Source: Deltaproteobacteria bacterium
GTDB taxonomy: Bacteria > Desulfobacterota > BSN033 > WVXP01
Length of the DNA: 64,000 nucleotides
Direction: 5' to 3'
NCBI GenBank assembly: GCA_019308905.1
Contig: JAFDHF010000005.1
Coordinates: 41,868-105,867, forward strand
Shown: positions 46,377-55,262 of the stretch, one piece after another
How the letters are laid out: each line of letters starts with the position of its first letter
Numbering within the stretch: the stretch's first letter is position 1
Position numbers and translations under genes: made by a program
The notes under the pieces: model-generated
What the model was told of the DNA's origin: nothing
Databases searched by the model: none
The model's input: only the letters and a program-made list of their open reading frames with translations

Positions 46377-47971
46377 GATTTCTTCATCTCCATGATCAAG
46401 AGCACGCGCCCTGTCCGGGCGGGAACCCCTGCGTCCCCGCGAAAGACCTCACGGACCAGGAACCTGCCATTGAGAGTCTTTGACAGGATTTGCAGTGGGC
46501 GTGCGTAGTCACCCGTGTTTCGCGGCAGAGTGATCAAGCCGGCGATTCTGTCCGCGCTCTGGATCTCCACGGTTCCGACCCAGACCGGTCCTCTGCCGCC
46601 TCTCAGTTGCATGTCTGTGGGCCACAACCTGAGAGCGAGCCGCTTCTGTCCTTCGTCACGGAGGAGGAGCATGGTTTCGAGGCGTCCATCGTGAAGACGG
46701 GGCAGAGAGGGGAGGTTTCGCATCTCTACATCGGGAGAAAGGGCGGCGAGCAGGATCCTCATGTTGAGAGGAGGTGGGTGGTGCCACCCTTTTGAAATCA
46801 GGTATCTAGCCAGTGATTCAGGTCGGCCGGCGAACTGGATAGTGAGGGGTTCCTCCCTGGCTCCCCCAAGGTCGATGCGCCAGGCAGGCAGTTGCTGCCA
46901 GGCCCAGGTGAGCCAAGCCTTGGAATCGATCACTTTTACCAGACGGCGAGGAGCGTAGAAGGCAAGGTCGTGGCTGTGGCGGTCCGCCACGTGCCACAGA
47001 CCCACGGTCGCAACGACTCCGATGACGGCGAGACCGAGAAGCCGGGCAGGAACAGCCTCGGGCCTCCCCTTGAGGTAGCCAATGCCCGCCAGGGCTGTCC
47101 AGGCCGAGGCAAAGAGAATTCCACCGAGGACATCTGAAAGCCAGTGAACCCCGAGATAGAGGCGGGAAAAGGCGAGGGCAAAAGAGATCAGGAAAGCGGC
47201 TGCAAAGAACCACCTGCGCATCATGCCCCGGAGACTCCTTGCGATCACTATGGCGAGAAAACCGTACAGAATGAGGCCCATGGCCGCGTGTCCGCTTGGA
47301 AAACCAAAGGCGGAAATGCCGTGGTAGACCGGGGTGGGTCTGGGCAGGTGGAGTGCCCATTTGAGGATTCGGACGGCACATGCTCCTCCTGCCAGGACGG
47401 CGGCCCAGTATCCCGCGGACCGCCGGCACCGGTTCAGGAGCAGCACGAGGAATACGGCCGCGGCAACCGAGCCACTGACCAGCCAATCGCCCAACTCCGT
47501 TATGGCTACAAATACGGAGTCTCCCCATGGATTCCTCAGGGACTGGAGGAAATGGTAGACGGCCTGGTCGGCCCGTACCAGAGGATCCTTCATGACCACG
47601 TCTTGGAGGACTCCGAGAAATCCCCATACGGAAAAGACGAGGACGGCGGCGAGAATGACCAGGAGAAATTCTTCCACCCTCCGGCGGAGAAAGAGAGAAG
47701 AGAGAAAGGACCTCGCAAGGAGCTTAACCCCGCGAGCGGGTGTATCGGATAGGGCCCAGTCCTGGAGGGCTTGAGTACACCTGGGACCGAAATGCTCCAA
47801 GAGGATGATCAATCTCCTGAAGCTCCACACGAATCCCCACACTCCGGCCACTACAACAAGGGCAAGCACGGCCAGCCTGGCACTGATCGCCCCGGCAAAG
47901 GCCAGAGATGTACCGAAAAAACACTCCGGGCATGGTGTAGGCAAAAGCCCAGCCGATCGCTGAAATGACAT
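46334..47971 (-). pseudogene. PAP2-LssY part of a frameshifted DedA-PAP2-LssY fusion
   Basis: This frame encodes a PAP2 phosphatase domain with lipid-phosphatase motifs (KWALHLPRPTP, FGFPSGHAAMG, SRLYLGVHWLSDVLGG) and a C-terminal LssY-type domain. Real coding probably starts near 47915, since the segment GTSLAFAGAISARLAVLAL continues the DedA protein in another frame. The two frames are joined if one T is removed from a run of six (47916-47921). It may be a sequencing indel, a true mutation or a programmed slip. Fused DedA/PAP2/LssY proteins exist in other bacteria. Likely role: recycling or dephosphorylating polyprenyl pyrophosphate or phospholipids in the membrane. Confidence 0.75.
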
Positions 47972-48404
47972 TGACCAGGGCGAACTTCAGGGGCGGCATA
48001 TCGAGCATGCCGGCCACGATGGGGATCACAGGCCTCAGGGGGCCGACAAATCTGCCGAGGAAGGCGCTTTTTGCCCCGTATCTGCGGAAGAAGGACTCGC
48101 CCCCGGTCAGCATTCGAGGGTGGCGCCTGAAGGGCCAGAGGTTTCTCAACCGTTCGCGGTAGTGTCGGCCCAACCAATAGCTCGCTCCGTCGCCTCCCAC
48201 CGCTCCGATGGCAGCGGCGATCAGCGTGGGTTTGAGCGAGAGGGCGCCCGTCGAGACGACAGCACCGACCCCGAACATGATCATGGTCCCGGGGACCAGA
48301 AGTCCGACAAATGCCAGGGACTCGGAAAAGGATACGAGGAGGATCACGAAATACGCGGCATGAGGGTTGTTTGTGATGATGGTCAAGAGGTCTTGCAAGT
48401 GCAT
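47724..48404 (-). pseudogene. DedA part of the frameshifted DedA-PAP2-LssY fusion
   Basis: DedA-family membrane protein; relatives carry undecaprenyl phosphate or phospholipids across the membrane. Residues 1 to about 161 are typical: ESLAFVGLLVPGTMIMFGVGA, GGDGASYWLGR, FFRRYGAKSAFLGRFVGPLRPVIPIVAGML. After GVFF the frame turns to non-family, Arg/Cys-rich text (from about base 47915), while the DedA-PAP2 linker continues in the frame of 46334-47971. ATG 48404 has AAGG about 9 nt upstream; an ATG at 48428 is the alternative. Confidence 0.75.
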
Positions 48405-48515
48405 GATCCATGACCTTCGAGGTAACACCGGTGACAGGTCAAGATGATTCTTATGGATATCGGGACGATCCTGTATTTGCTGGACAAGACCGTGACAAAA
48501 GGAAATGCCCTTGAC

Positions 48516-49706
48516 TCATGGAAAGGGCCGAGCGGGCCGTCCAGGATGATGGCCGGATCGGATAGATTCCCGGTCAGTTTTTCGCTTCTGGTAGCCTTTC
48601 CTGATTTCCATATAGAAGATTAATCCCCCGACTATCATTCCTATGTAAACCGTAAGAAACCTCCAGGCAAAGGTCAGGGATACGATATCCGACTTCTTGA
48701 CGAAGTGAGAGAAGAGAAGGGCATAGCCCCCCTCTGCCACACCGGTGGCCCCCGGTGTAGGCGCAAAATACATGATGAATGCAATTACCACCTGGAATGA
48801 AATGACAGAAAAGGGAGATATCTCGTAGTGGAGACCGGAGATGAGCACGACCGAGAACATAAAAAGAGCAAGGAGAAACAAAAGGGTGGACAGGACAGCC
48901 GCAAAGGCGTAGCTCCGTTCTCCGCTGAGAAAGATCTTTATGCTCCGGGAAAAGGCGTTGATTTCCCTGAAAATCCGGAAAGCCACCCTCTGAGATGTCT
49001 CGGGGGAAATCAGGTTGGCATTCCTAAGCCTGCCCAGGAAACCATAGAGAAAGCGCTTTATCATCTTGTTCTGCAATGTAATCATGTACAGGGCAAATAG
49101 ATATATCATCGGGAGGAGGGATAAATAGGAAAACAGACTTCTTGCGGGGAGTATGGCCGCCAGATTTTTCTCCGTCAGGATGACCACGGGGGTGATGGTA
49201 AACAAGAAGATCATGGCGAGGATAGTCCTTATCGTCGTCGCTGCCGTGGCCGCTCCAACCGAAACCCCTGCCTTGTTCAGGAAATATATCTGCGCGAAAC
49301 CTCCGCCCGTTGCAAAAGGGGTAATGTTTGAAATGAATATATTGATGAATACCAGCTTGATCAGGTATCTGAACGGAACTCGGGCATTCAAGGTTTTCAG
49401 GATATATGAGAAGCGGAGAGCATCGAAGAGGTGGTAGAAAAACAGAAGAACAATGACCCGGATGATTGTGCTGCGCGGGAATATGTCGAGTTTCAGGAAG
49501 TAGCTTCTGCCGGCCACGTGGTGGTAGACAAACACAAGCGACAGTATGGAGATAGAGGCAAATGCCAGGGCTAGAAGCACGTAACTCAGCAATCTGGTAG
49601 GGAATCTGCTCTTTTGAGGGTGACCCAGGGAACCGGTCGGTTTCTTACCCTGCCCCGCCAGGTAGGCTCTCTCGGTTTCCTGGGGGAGTGGGTCCGGAAA
49701 TGTCAT
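48516..49706 (-). CDS. Flippase-like membrane protein (YbhN/LPG synthase transmembrane family), second copy
   Basis: A 396-residue polytopic protein with about nine helices, related to but diverged from the copy at 41327. Characteristic are LKTLNARVPFRYLIKLVFINIFISNITPFATGGGFAQ (split here, about 110-146) and YFAPTPGATGVAEGGYALLFSHFV. The open frame continues upstream to 50108 without family character; ATG 49706 starts just before the soluble N-tail. It has its own sigma-70 promoter and sits apart from the arn operon. Confidence 0.82.
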   Translation of the reverse strand: MTFPDPLPQETERAYLAGQGKKPTGSLGHPQKSRFPTRLLSYVLLALAFASISILSLVFVYHHVAGRSYFLKLDIFPRSTIIRVIVLLFFYHLFDALRFSYILKTLNARVPFRYLIKLVFINIFISNITPFATGGGFAQIYFLNKAGVSVGAATAATTIRTILAMIFLFTITPVVILTEKNLAAILPARSLFSYLSLLPMIYLFALYMITLQNKMIKRFLYGFLGRLRNANLISPETSQRVAFRIFREINAFSRSIKIFLSGERSYAFAAVLSTLLFLLALFMFSVVLISGLHYEISPFSVISFQVVIAFIMYFAPTPGATGVAEGGYALLFSHFVKKSDIVSLTFAWRFLTVYIGMIVGGLIFYMEIRKGYQKRKTDRESIRSGHHPGRPARPFP

Positions 49707-49826
49707 CTCTCCGCATCTCTCTATCGGTCGATGCCCGCCTGAGCAGATATATTCAGATCCAGAACCCTGCAGAGTGAGCGGGCCGTGACAGGCCGCCTGC
49801 CTTCGATACATGGTAACAAGGTTTGC

Positions 49827-49855
49827 AGAGTATGCCATTGCCCGGGATTTGTCAA
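49827..49855 (-). promoter_or_regulatory. Promoter of the second flippase gene
   Basis: On the minus strand TTGACA (49855-49850), a 17-nt spacer and TACTCT (49832-49827), about 120 bp before ATG 49706. No TTCATC boxes are present here. Confidence 0.5.
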
Positions 49856-49859
49856 TCCG

Positions 49860-50604
49860 GCAGGGCGGGGTTGGTCCAACACCTATCCTCGGATAGTCCG
49901 ACTCAGACTGTCCCGCCGCTGTGTCGTCCGTTCGCTTTGCCCGGGGGGCACAAGGAACAGGTGAAGGGCTTTCAGACGAGAGCCGGCGTGTCCGGGGTCG
50001 TCTTGTGTCGCTTCCACGAGCATCTCGCAGAATGCTCCCGACTCTTGGTAGGGCATAAATACGACGGAATAGCGTTCGAACAACTACCGTTCCTCTGCAA
50101 ACAGGCAACTGTCATTCTTCTGTATTGAAAAGCAAGCCTCATCTCACATAGAGGAAATCTCGCTAATGGATACTGTTTTGGAGACAGGGCCAATCTCCAA
50201 AATCAACCTTCTATTAGCAGACATATTCTTTTGGATAGCTGCACGATCTTGTCATATTTCAGAGTGTGGGCACGGAGTCCGAGCCGTAGAAGACATCATC
50301 TTGCGATGAGCTGCAAGAATGGCATATCCGTTATCCATGTAAAGGATTTATCAGATCGGGTCGTGTCCCCATGCATCTTTAGTGATACTAGTGATTGTCA
50401 ACATGTTAGTCATCTTTGCATCGATCTTCCACGTTTATCGTGCTTTTGGATAGACTCATGGGGTACTAACCGGACGTGACCGTGATTTGCTTTACTCACG
50501 TGATCTTCGCTTGTTCGATGTGCTGGGTTGTATTTGACGAATATCGGTCTTCTCCTTATGGGCGGTTCCTGAAAAAGGCTCGTCGAGAGGCTTTTGCCCT
50601 GCAT
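49860..50604. other. Gene-free stretch with a lower-GC island
   Basis: About 745 bp without a credible gene. From about 50110 to 50560 the sequence is visibly richer in A and T than its surroundings. The segment near 49900-49945 resembles 46160-46200 (shared ACTCAGACT and TGTGTC.T.C). It may be a remnant of a lost gene or mobile element. Confidence 0.4.
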
Positions 50605-51396
50605 CTAGATAAGGCGTCTCTTTTTCTGCTGTCTCACCAATGTCCACAGGAGTGCGGCCAGGGCGGAAGCAACTAGGAAGACGACCACTTCTCCAAGATC
50701 ATGGGTGTGGAATTGCACCCAGCCCTCATGGAGGATGTCTTCGTAGATCTCAATGGCAATCGGGGCCAGGGTGGCAGCCAGAAACAGGTCCTTTTCCTTC
50801 CTCACCACCTCGTTCCAGTCAAATCTGCGGGCCGGGCGATTCCTCTCTCCCTTACGGATCGCCGGGAGGAGTCGTGGTGTCCTGCGCTTGTATGCGAGAC
50901 AGGTCTCCCCGAACTGCCTAGTGAGGTGATCTTCTTCGGCCCTTATGATCAGGTTGTAATAGATCAGATAGGCCAACAGAACCAGTACCAGCCATGGGTT
51001 CGAAAAGATGACCGTGAGCCCGAGAGCTATTACAAGGTTGCCGAGGTAGAGAGGGTTTCGGACATATGCGTAAAGACCGTCAGTGAGGAGTTCTGAGCTC
51101 TTGATCTCTCTGCCCCTTCTTTGACTGATCCCGGCCTTTCTGTAGCCGATTGCCCAAACCCGAATCCACACCCCGCCCAGCATGACCAAGTAGCCTATGA
51201 TATCTGTGAATTCATCAAACCAATGGGAGCCGAGTGGATAGCGGGGCCGCAGTAGCACGAGTACCGCCAATATGAAGGGGATTTCCAGCTCCCCTCCTCG
51301 TCGAAAAAGCCACCGCCCGCATTTCTCAACATGCATTGAACATCCTCCCGGCGGGAAATCTTCTTCGAAGGCACTCGAGCCACCATCCTGATCCAT
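50605..51396 (-). CDS. Isoprenylcysteine/phospholipid methyltransferase-like membrane protein
   Basis: A 263-residue protein of the ICMT/PEMT superfamily. It has about four helices, then the SAM-binding region with TDGLYAYVRNPLYLGNLVIALGL and EEDHLTRQFGETCLAYKRRTPRLLP. An additional C-terminal part with one or two helices (about 205-255) follows. AAAGGAGG stands 8 nt before ATG 51396, which fixes the start. It is driven by box promoter B, so it probably modifies an envelope lipid or isoprenoid under the same two-component system. The substrate is not known. Confidence 0.82.
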   Translation of the reverse strand: MDQDGGSSAFEEDFPPGGCSMHVEKCGRWLFRRGGELEIPFILAVLVLLRPRYPLGSHWFDEFTDIIGYLVMLGGVWIRVWAIGYRKAGISQRRGREIKSSELLTDGLYAYVRNPLYLGNLVIALGLTVIFSNPWLVLVLLAYLIYYNLIIRAEEDHLTRQFGETCLAYKRRTPRLLPAIRKGERNRPARRFDWNEVVRKEKDLFLAATLAPIAIEIYEDILHEGWVQFHTHDLGEVVVFLVASALAALLWTLVRQQKKRRLI

Positions 51397-51515
51397 ATCT
51401 GTTTCCTCCTTTCATATTTCACTGCTCAAGGGCAAACGTGAATGCCATGGGAGAACGCCGGATGATATAGGACCCAGAAGGGGGAACTGGAGCCGATGAT
51501 CACCCTTACGACTGA

Positions 51516-51559
51516 ATTATAGAAGCTCCGCAATTAACCGGAGATGAAGGAGAGATGAA
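51516..51559 (-). promoter_or_regulatory. PmrA-like triple-box promoter B (methyltransferase-like gene)
   Basis: On the minus strand TTCATC (51559-51554), N5, TTCATC (51548-51543), N5, TTAATT (51537-51532), then 10 nt to a perfect TATAAT (51521-51516). No -35 match is present at the normal position, as expected for an activator-dependent promoter. The remaining 51560-51660 holds the flanking ATGAAGAAATC palindrome and nothing else recognised. Confidence 0.75.
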
Positions 51560-51660
51560 GATTTCTTCATCTTCGATCAGGCGTCCAGGAGGGCAACGAT
51601 AGGGGGAAATGAAAGATGGGTGAAGAACATCAGGTGATAACCCCGATGGTTTCGGTCTCC

Positions 51661-52083
51661 TCAGGAGCTGCTCCTGGCCGGGTGTTGAGACGTCTCAGAG
51701 ATATGTTGCAGAGGGCGAGGAGGAGGATTTCGAGAATAGGGGGCTTCGAACCGGTAACCGCATTGCCCCCCGGAGAGGGTCACTTCATCGATGTCCCTTT
51801 GATCGATCGGGAAGACCTTGCAGACCATTGGCCGGAATCTGTCATAGGAGCTGCAGAGCCCCTGCCGGGTCAGCATGGGACAGACAAAGAGAAAAGAGCA
51901 GCACCGGCCGCACTGATGGCACTTTCCCCTCCGGAGCGCCAGTTGTCTCTGAACGTACCCCTTCTTGAAATGAACCAGGTAAAACCGCCTCACCTTCCCG
52001 GCCAGATGGATCACGAAGGCCGACTGCCCAATGGTCCTGACCCTCCGGTCTACGGTCTCTCCGAAACGGTTGTCTCGATCCAT
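51661..52083 (-). CDS. YkgJ-family Cys-cluster protein
   Basis: A 140-residue protein with the zinc/iron-chelating cluster typical of YkgJ/UPF0153: CHQCGRCCSFLFVC, then GLCSSYDRFRPMVCKVFP and GGQCG. The N-terminal 50 residues are basic and may bind membrane or nucleic acid. The start overlaps the upstream ArnT-like gene by 34 nt, so both are in one transcript under box promoter A. The function of the family is unknown. Confidence 0.85.
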   Translation of the reverse strand: MDRDNRFGETVDRRVRTIGQSAFVIHLAGKVRRFYLVHFKKGYVQRQLALRRGKCHQCGRCCSFLFVCPMLTRQGLCSSYDRFRPMVCKVFPIDQRDIDEVTLSGGQCGYRFEAPYSRNPPPRPLQHISETSQHPARSSS

Positions 52084-53744
52084 GACGAATCCTTCTTTAC
52101 ACCCCGGTTCTTTCTGTTTGTAAAGAGCAGGCAGGTACGCCTGTCGCCTACCTTGCGATCGAGCAGGAGGTAAACTCTTCCACTGGAGAAAATCTCCCTC
52201 TCGCGGACACCCCTCTTGTCCATGGCGACGACAAATACCGGATCCTCCCTGCTGAGAGTATCCGCAAGAACACGATCGTCACCTATCTCTTCTATATACC
52301 TCCCCGTGTAGAAAGGGACAACCCCCCTGAGGGTCTCATCGGGTTTATACCCGTAAAGAGGGGTATCAGCCCCCACAGCCTCCTTGACCTCGCGGCAGAA
52401 GGAAGCAAAACTCTTGTAGCGGTCCACCGGCGGAAGGATCCATAAGAGGACGAAGATCAAGAGGGCAAGCACCGTACCGTGGGTACCGATCCAGAATCGG
52501 TCCATCTCGGCTTTCCGGAGGAATTTGAGGGTCACACCGGAAAGGCCGATGACCAGAACCGCATGGGCCGCCCAGAGGAAACCCATCTCACTGGAGAGGT
52601 AGAAGGTCATAGGACCGAGCACCAGCCCTGCGCCGAGGAGAACCAGGGCCAGGCCCCAGAGGAAGATTCTCTCTCCCCTGGAAGGCGGTCTCGATCGAAG
52701 GATGCTCTCGATCCACAAGGCCGTGAGGATCGAAAAGGGGGCGAGAATGGGCAAAAGATAGATTCCTCGCTTGGTTGAAGCCAGGCTCAGAAGGGCGAAA
52801 CCGCTGACAGACCAGCATTTCATAAAGAGGAGCCCCGGGCCGGATGGAGCAGGGGAGCCCTGGCTCCTGCCAAAGGATCGATAGAGCACCGGCACCAGGA
52901 GGATGCTCCAGGGTAGAAAACTCCCCGGAAGGTGGGTGAAATAGTAATAGAACGGCTTGTGGTGTCCTGAGGTTCCTCCGGGAAGGAACCTCAGGAGGTT
53001 GTTCTTGAGAAGAAAGACGTCAAGATAAGGTCCCCCCCCTTGGTGCCACAAGGCCAGAAGCCATGGCAGGGAGAGAGCAGCCAGGATGGCAATGCCGATC
53101 CAGGGCTGCATCTTCCAGATCTCCTTCAGATCCTTCTCAAAAGCGAGGAATACGAGCACCCCCACCCCGGGAAAGGCGAGGCCTATGAGGCCCTTGGAGA
53201 GAAATGCCAAACCGCAGAAGAGATAGAAAAAGATGTAAAAGAGAAGTCTCCGTCCTCTTGCTTGCGAAAGATACGCCGCCATGAAAGAGGTCATGGCCCA
53301 AATGACAAAGCATGCCAGGGCACTGTCCACAATCAGCCAGTGGGCCGCCCTGAAATACTCGAAGCTTGTGGCCGTGACGAAAGCGGAAATAAAGCCTACT
53401 CTCGGACCGAAAAGCATCGCCGCCAAAAAGAAGACCCCCACCGCTCCTCCAATCCCGAAAACAGCAGAAGGTATCCTGGCCACCCTGTCCGACACGACGT
53501 GGAAGACCCTGAAGGTCAGAGCCACGGACCAGAAGTAGAGGGGGGGCTTCTCCAGAAAGGGCTTCCGGTTCAGGGTGGGGACGGCCCAGTTCCCGGTGAG
53601 AGCCATCTCCCGCCCGATCTCCGCCACCCTGGGCTCGTCCGGCGTCCACAGGCCGTGGTTGGACAGGCCGAGGGCGAAAAGGGGAACAAGTACCGCAATG
53701 AGAAGCAGCCCGTATGCAGTGGTTTTTTCCTTGTAGCCGAACAC
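52050..53744 (-). CDS. ArnT-like lipid-linked sugar transferase (GT83/PMT family), second copy
   Basis: A 564-residue GT-C enzyme with about 12 helices, closer to ArnT than the copy at 42374. Loop 1 reads WTPDEPRVAEIGREMALTGNW, and the following FLEKPPLYFW matches the ArnT motif FEKPPLQYW. GSFLPWSILL and the HHKPFYYYF segment are also ArnT/PMT hallmarks. GTG 53744 has GGAGG about 6 nt upstream. It is expressed from box promoter A just downstream of the sensor-kinase gene, so I infer that it attaches Ara4N or a related sugar to lipid A. Confidence 0.9.
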   Translation of the reverse strand: MFGYKEKTTAYGLLLIAVLVPLFALGLSNHGLWTPDEPRVAEIGREMALTGNWAVPTLNRKPFLEKPPLYFWSVALTFRVFHVVSDRVARIPSAVFGIGGAVGVFFLAAMLFGPRVGFISAFVTATSFEYFRAAHWLIVDSALACFVIWAMTSFMAAYLSQARGRRLLFYIFFYLFCGLAFLSKGLIGLAFPGVGVLVFLAFEKDLKEIWKMQPWIGIAILAALSLPWLLALWHQGGGPYLDVFLLKNNLLRFLPGGTSGHHKPFYYYFTHLPGSFLPWSILLVPVLYRSFGRSQGSPAPSGPGLLFMKCWSVSGFALLSLASTKRGIYLLPILAPFSILTALWIESILRSRPPSRGERIFLWGLALVLLGAGLVLGPMTFYLSSEMGFLWAAHAVLVIGLSGVTLKFLRKAEMDRFWIGTHGTVLALLIFVLLWILPPVDRYKSFASFCREVKEAVGADTPLYGYKPDETLRGVVPFYTGRYIEEIGDDRVLADTLSREDPVFVVAMDKRGVREREIFSSGRVYLLLDRKVGDRRTCLLFTNRKNRGVKKDSSWIETTVSERP

Positions 53745-53770
53745 CGGGTCCCTCCGAGGTTTTTGGCTTC

Positions 53771-53814
53771 ATCATAAGAACCTGGGGATTAATTGAAGAT
53801 GAAGAGGAGATGAA
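53771..53814 (-). promoter_or_regulatory. PmrA-like triple-box promoter A (second ArnT-like gene)
   Basis: On the minus strand TTCATC (53814-53809), N5, TTCATC (53803-53798), N5, TTAATC (53792-53787), then 10 nt to TATGAT (53776-53771). Transcription would start about 20 nt before the GTG. It lies in the 87-bp gap between the sensor kinase and the glycosyltransferase, with an ATGAAGAAATCTTCAT palindrome at its upstream edge. Confidence 0.75.
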
Positions 53815-53831
53815 GATTTCTTCATGTTGGA

Positions 53832-55262
53832 TCAAGAATCGAGAACGGGGAGGGACACGGTAAAGCGGCTCCCCTTTTCCAACTCGCTCTCGACTTCGAT
53901 CTTCCCATGGTGGGCCTCTGCGATCCAGTAGCATATGCTCAGTCCCAAACCCGTTCCTCCACACTCCCTGTCTCTTGATTTGTCCACCCGATAGAATCTA
54001 TCGAAAATACGCTCCAGCTCATCCTGTGGAATGCCTATGCCCGTGTCTTTCACCGAGACCCTGGCAAACCCGTTGTCCCTTTGGAGTGAAATGTCGATCC
54101 GGCCGCCGGACGGGGTGAACTTCACCGCGTTGTCTATCAGATTGGTGAACAGTTGCTGCAACCGTGTCCGGTCACCCAGCACGCTTGCCTCGTCGATCCG
54201 CACCAAGGTGAATTCCACCTCCTTCTGCTCGGCCAGCACACCCAAGAACTCCCAGAGATTTACAAGAAGCTCATCGAGTTTGATTCGAGTCATCTCGAGG
54301 CCTGCTTCGTTGGAATCGAATTTGGAAAGGAGGATCAGGTCGTTGATCGTTCTAGTGAGGAGATCCAGCTTTTCTATATGGTTGGCCAATACCCTCTGAT
54401 ACTCCTCCTGGGGCCGCGGTTTGCAGAGGAGCAGTTCCGCCTCTCCCTTCATGGAACTGATGGGGGTCTTGAGCTCGTGGGAGGCATCGGCCGTAAACTG
54501 GCTGATTTTCTTGAAGGAACCCTCCAACCGGGATATCATGTCGTTCAAAGTGGTGATGAGGTGGTCCAGCTCATCACCGCTCTCTCCCGGTTTGAGCCTT
54601 TCTGCAAGGTTAGATGCAGTAATCCGGCGAGCGGTCTCCGTGATGTATCCTATGGGCGAGAGACTTCTTCTCGCCAGGAACCACCCCCCGACAGCCCCAA
54701 GTACCAGTACGATAGGGATTGCCGTAAGGAGGTTATGTGTGAAGTTCCTCAGAGTCTTTCTCATGGACCTCATCTTCATGCCGACCTGAATGATATAATC
54801 GGACCTCTTGTCCCTGGTAAGGGGGGAGCTGAGGATCCGAAAGGGGGTCCTCCGCCCGGGCGGGCGGACGGTCTCGAAGTATCCATTGTTCCTCTCAATA
54901 CGTTGCAGCTTTTCTGGGTTCAAAGGATATAGGAGTTCCGCAAAATTCTTCGAAGCGGCAATGACCCTGCCCTCCCTGTTCAATACTCTGGAATAAATAG
55001 GGTAGTATTCCCTGGCAAAGATCCTTCCCTCGTATTTCATGAGCACGGAAGTGAAATCCTCAGGGCTTTCCGAGATTACAGCTGCAAGCTCCCTCGATTC
55101 ATCGATCAGGAAGCGATCGATCTCTTTCATAAGGTGGTGTTTGAGTCGCAGGTACATGAAAGAGAAGATGATCAGGGTGGTCACCACAAAAGTAAAGATA
55201 TACCAGAGGGTGATCTTGACATCGGTCCGCCTGTAGAAACTAACCCCTCGCTTCCAGGACAT
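53832..55262 (-). CDS. Two-component sensor histidine kinase
   Basis: A 476-residue membrane sensor. Helix 1 (about 18-40), a periplasmic region of about 125 residues, helix 2 (LLTAIPIVLVLGAVGGWFLA, about 170-190), HAMP, then HisKA with the phospho-accepting His in SHELKTPISSMKG and an HATPase domain with N box NLIDNAVKFTP, DTGIGIPQDELERIFDRFYR and GGTGLGLSI. The layout resembles CusS/PmrB-type sensors. It overlaps the response-regulator gene by 23 nt. The signal is unknown; metal ions or cationic peptides fit the regulon. Confidence 0.93.
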   Translation of the reverse strand: MSWKRGVSFYRRTDVKITLWYIFTFVVTTLIIFSFMYLRLKHHLMKEIDRFLIDESRELAAVISESPEDFTSVLMKYEGRIFAREYYPIYSRVLNREGRVIAASKNFAELLYPLNPEKLQRIERNNGYFETVRPPGRRTPFRILSSPLTRDKRSDYIIQVGMKMRSMRKTLRNFTHNLLTAIPIVLVLGAVGGWFLARRSLSPIGYITETARRITASNLAERLKPGESGDELDHLITTLNDMISRLEGSFKKISQFTADASHELKTPISSMKGEAELLLCKPRPQEEYQRVLANHIEKLDLLTRTINDLILLSKFDSNEAGLEMTRIKLDELLVNLWEFLGVLAEQKEVEFTLVRIDEASVLGDRTRLQQLFTNLIDNAVKFTPSGGRIDISLQRDNGFARVSVKDTGIGIPQDELERIFDRFYRVDKSRDRECGGTGLGLSICYWIAEAHHGKIEVESELEKGSRFTVSLPVLDS

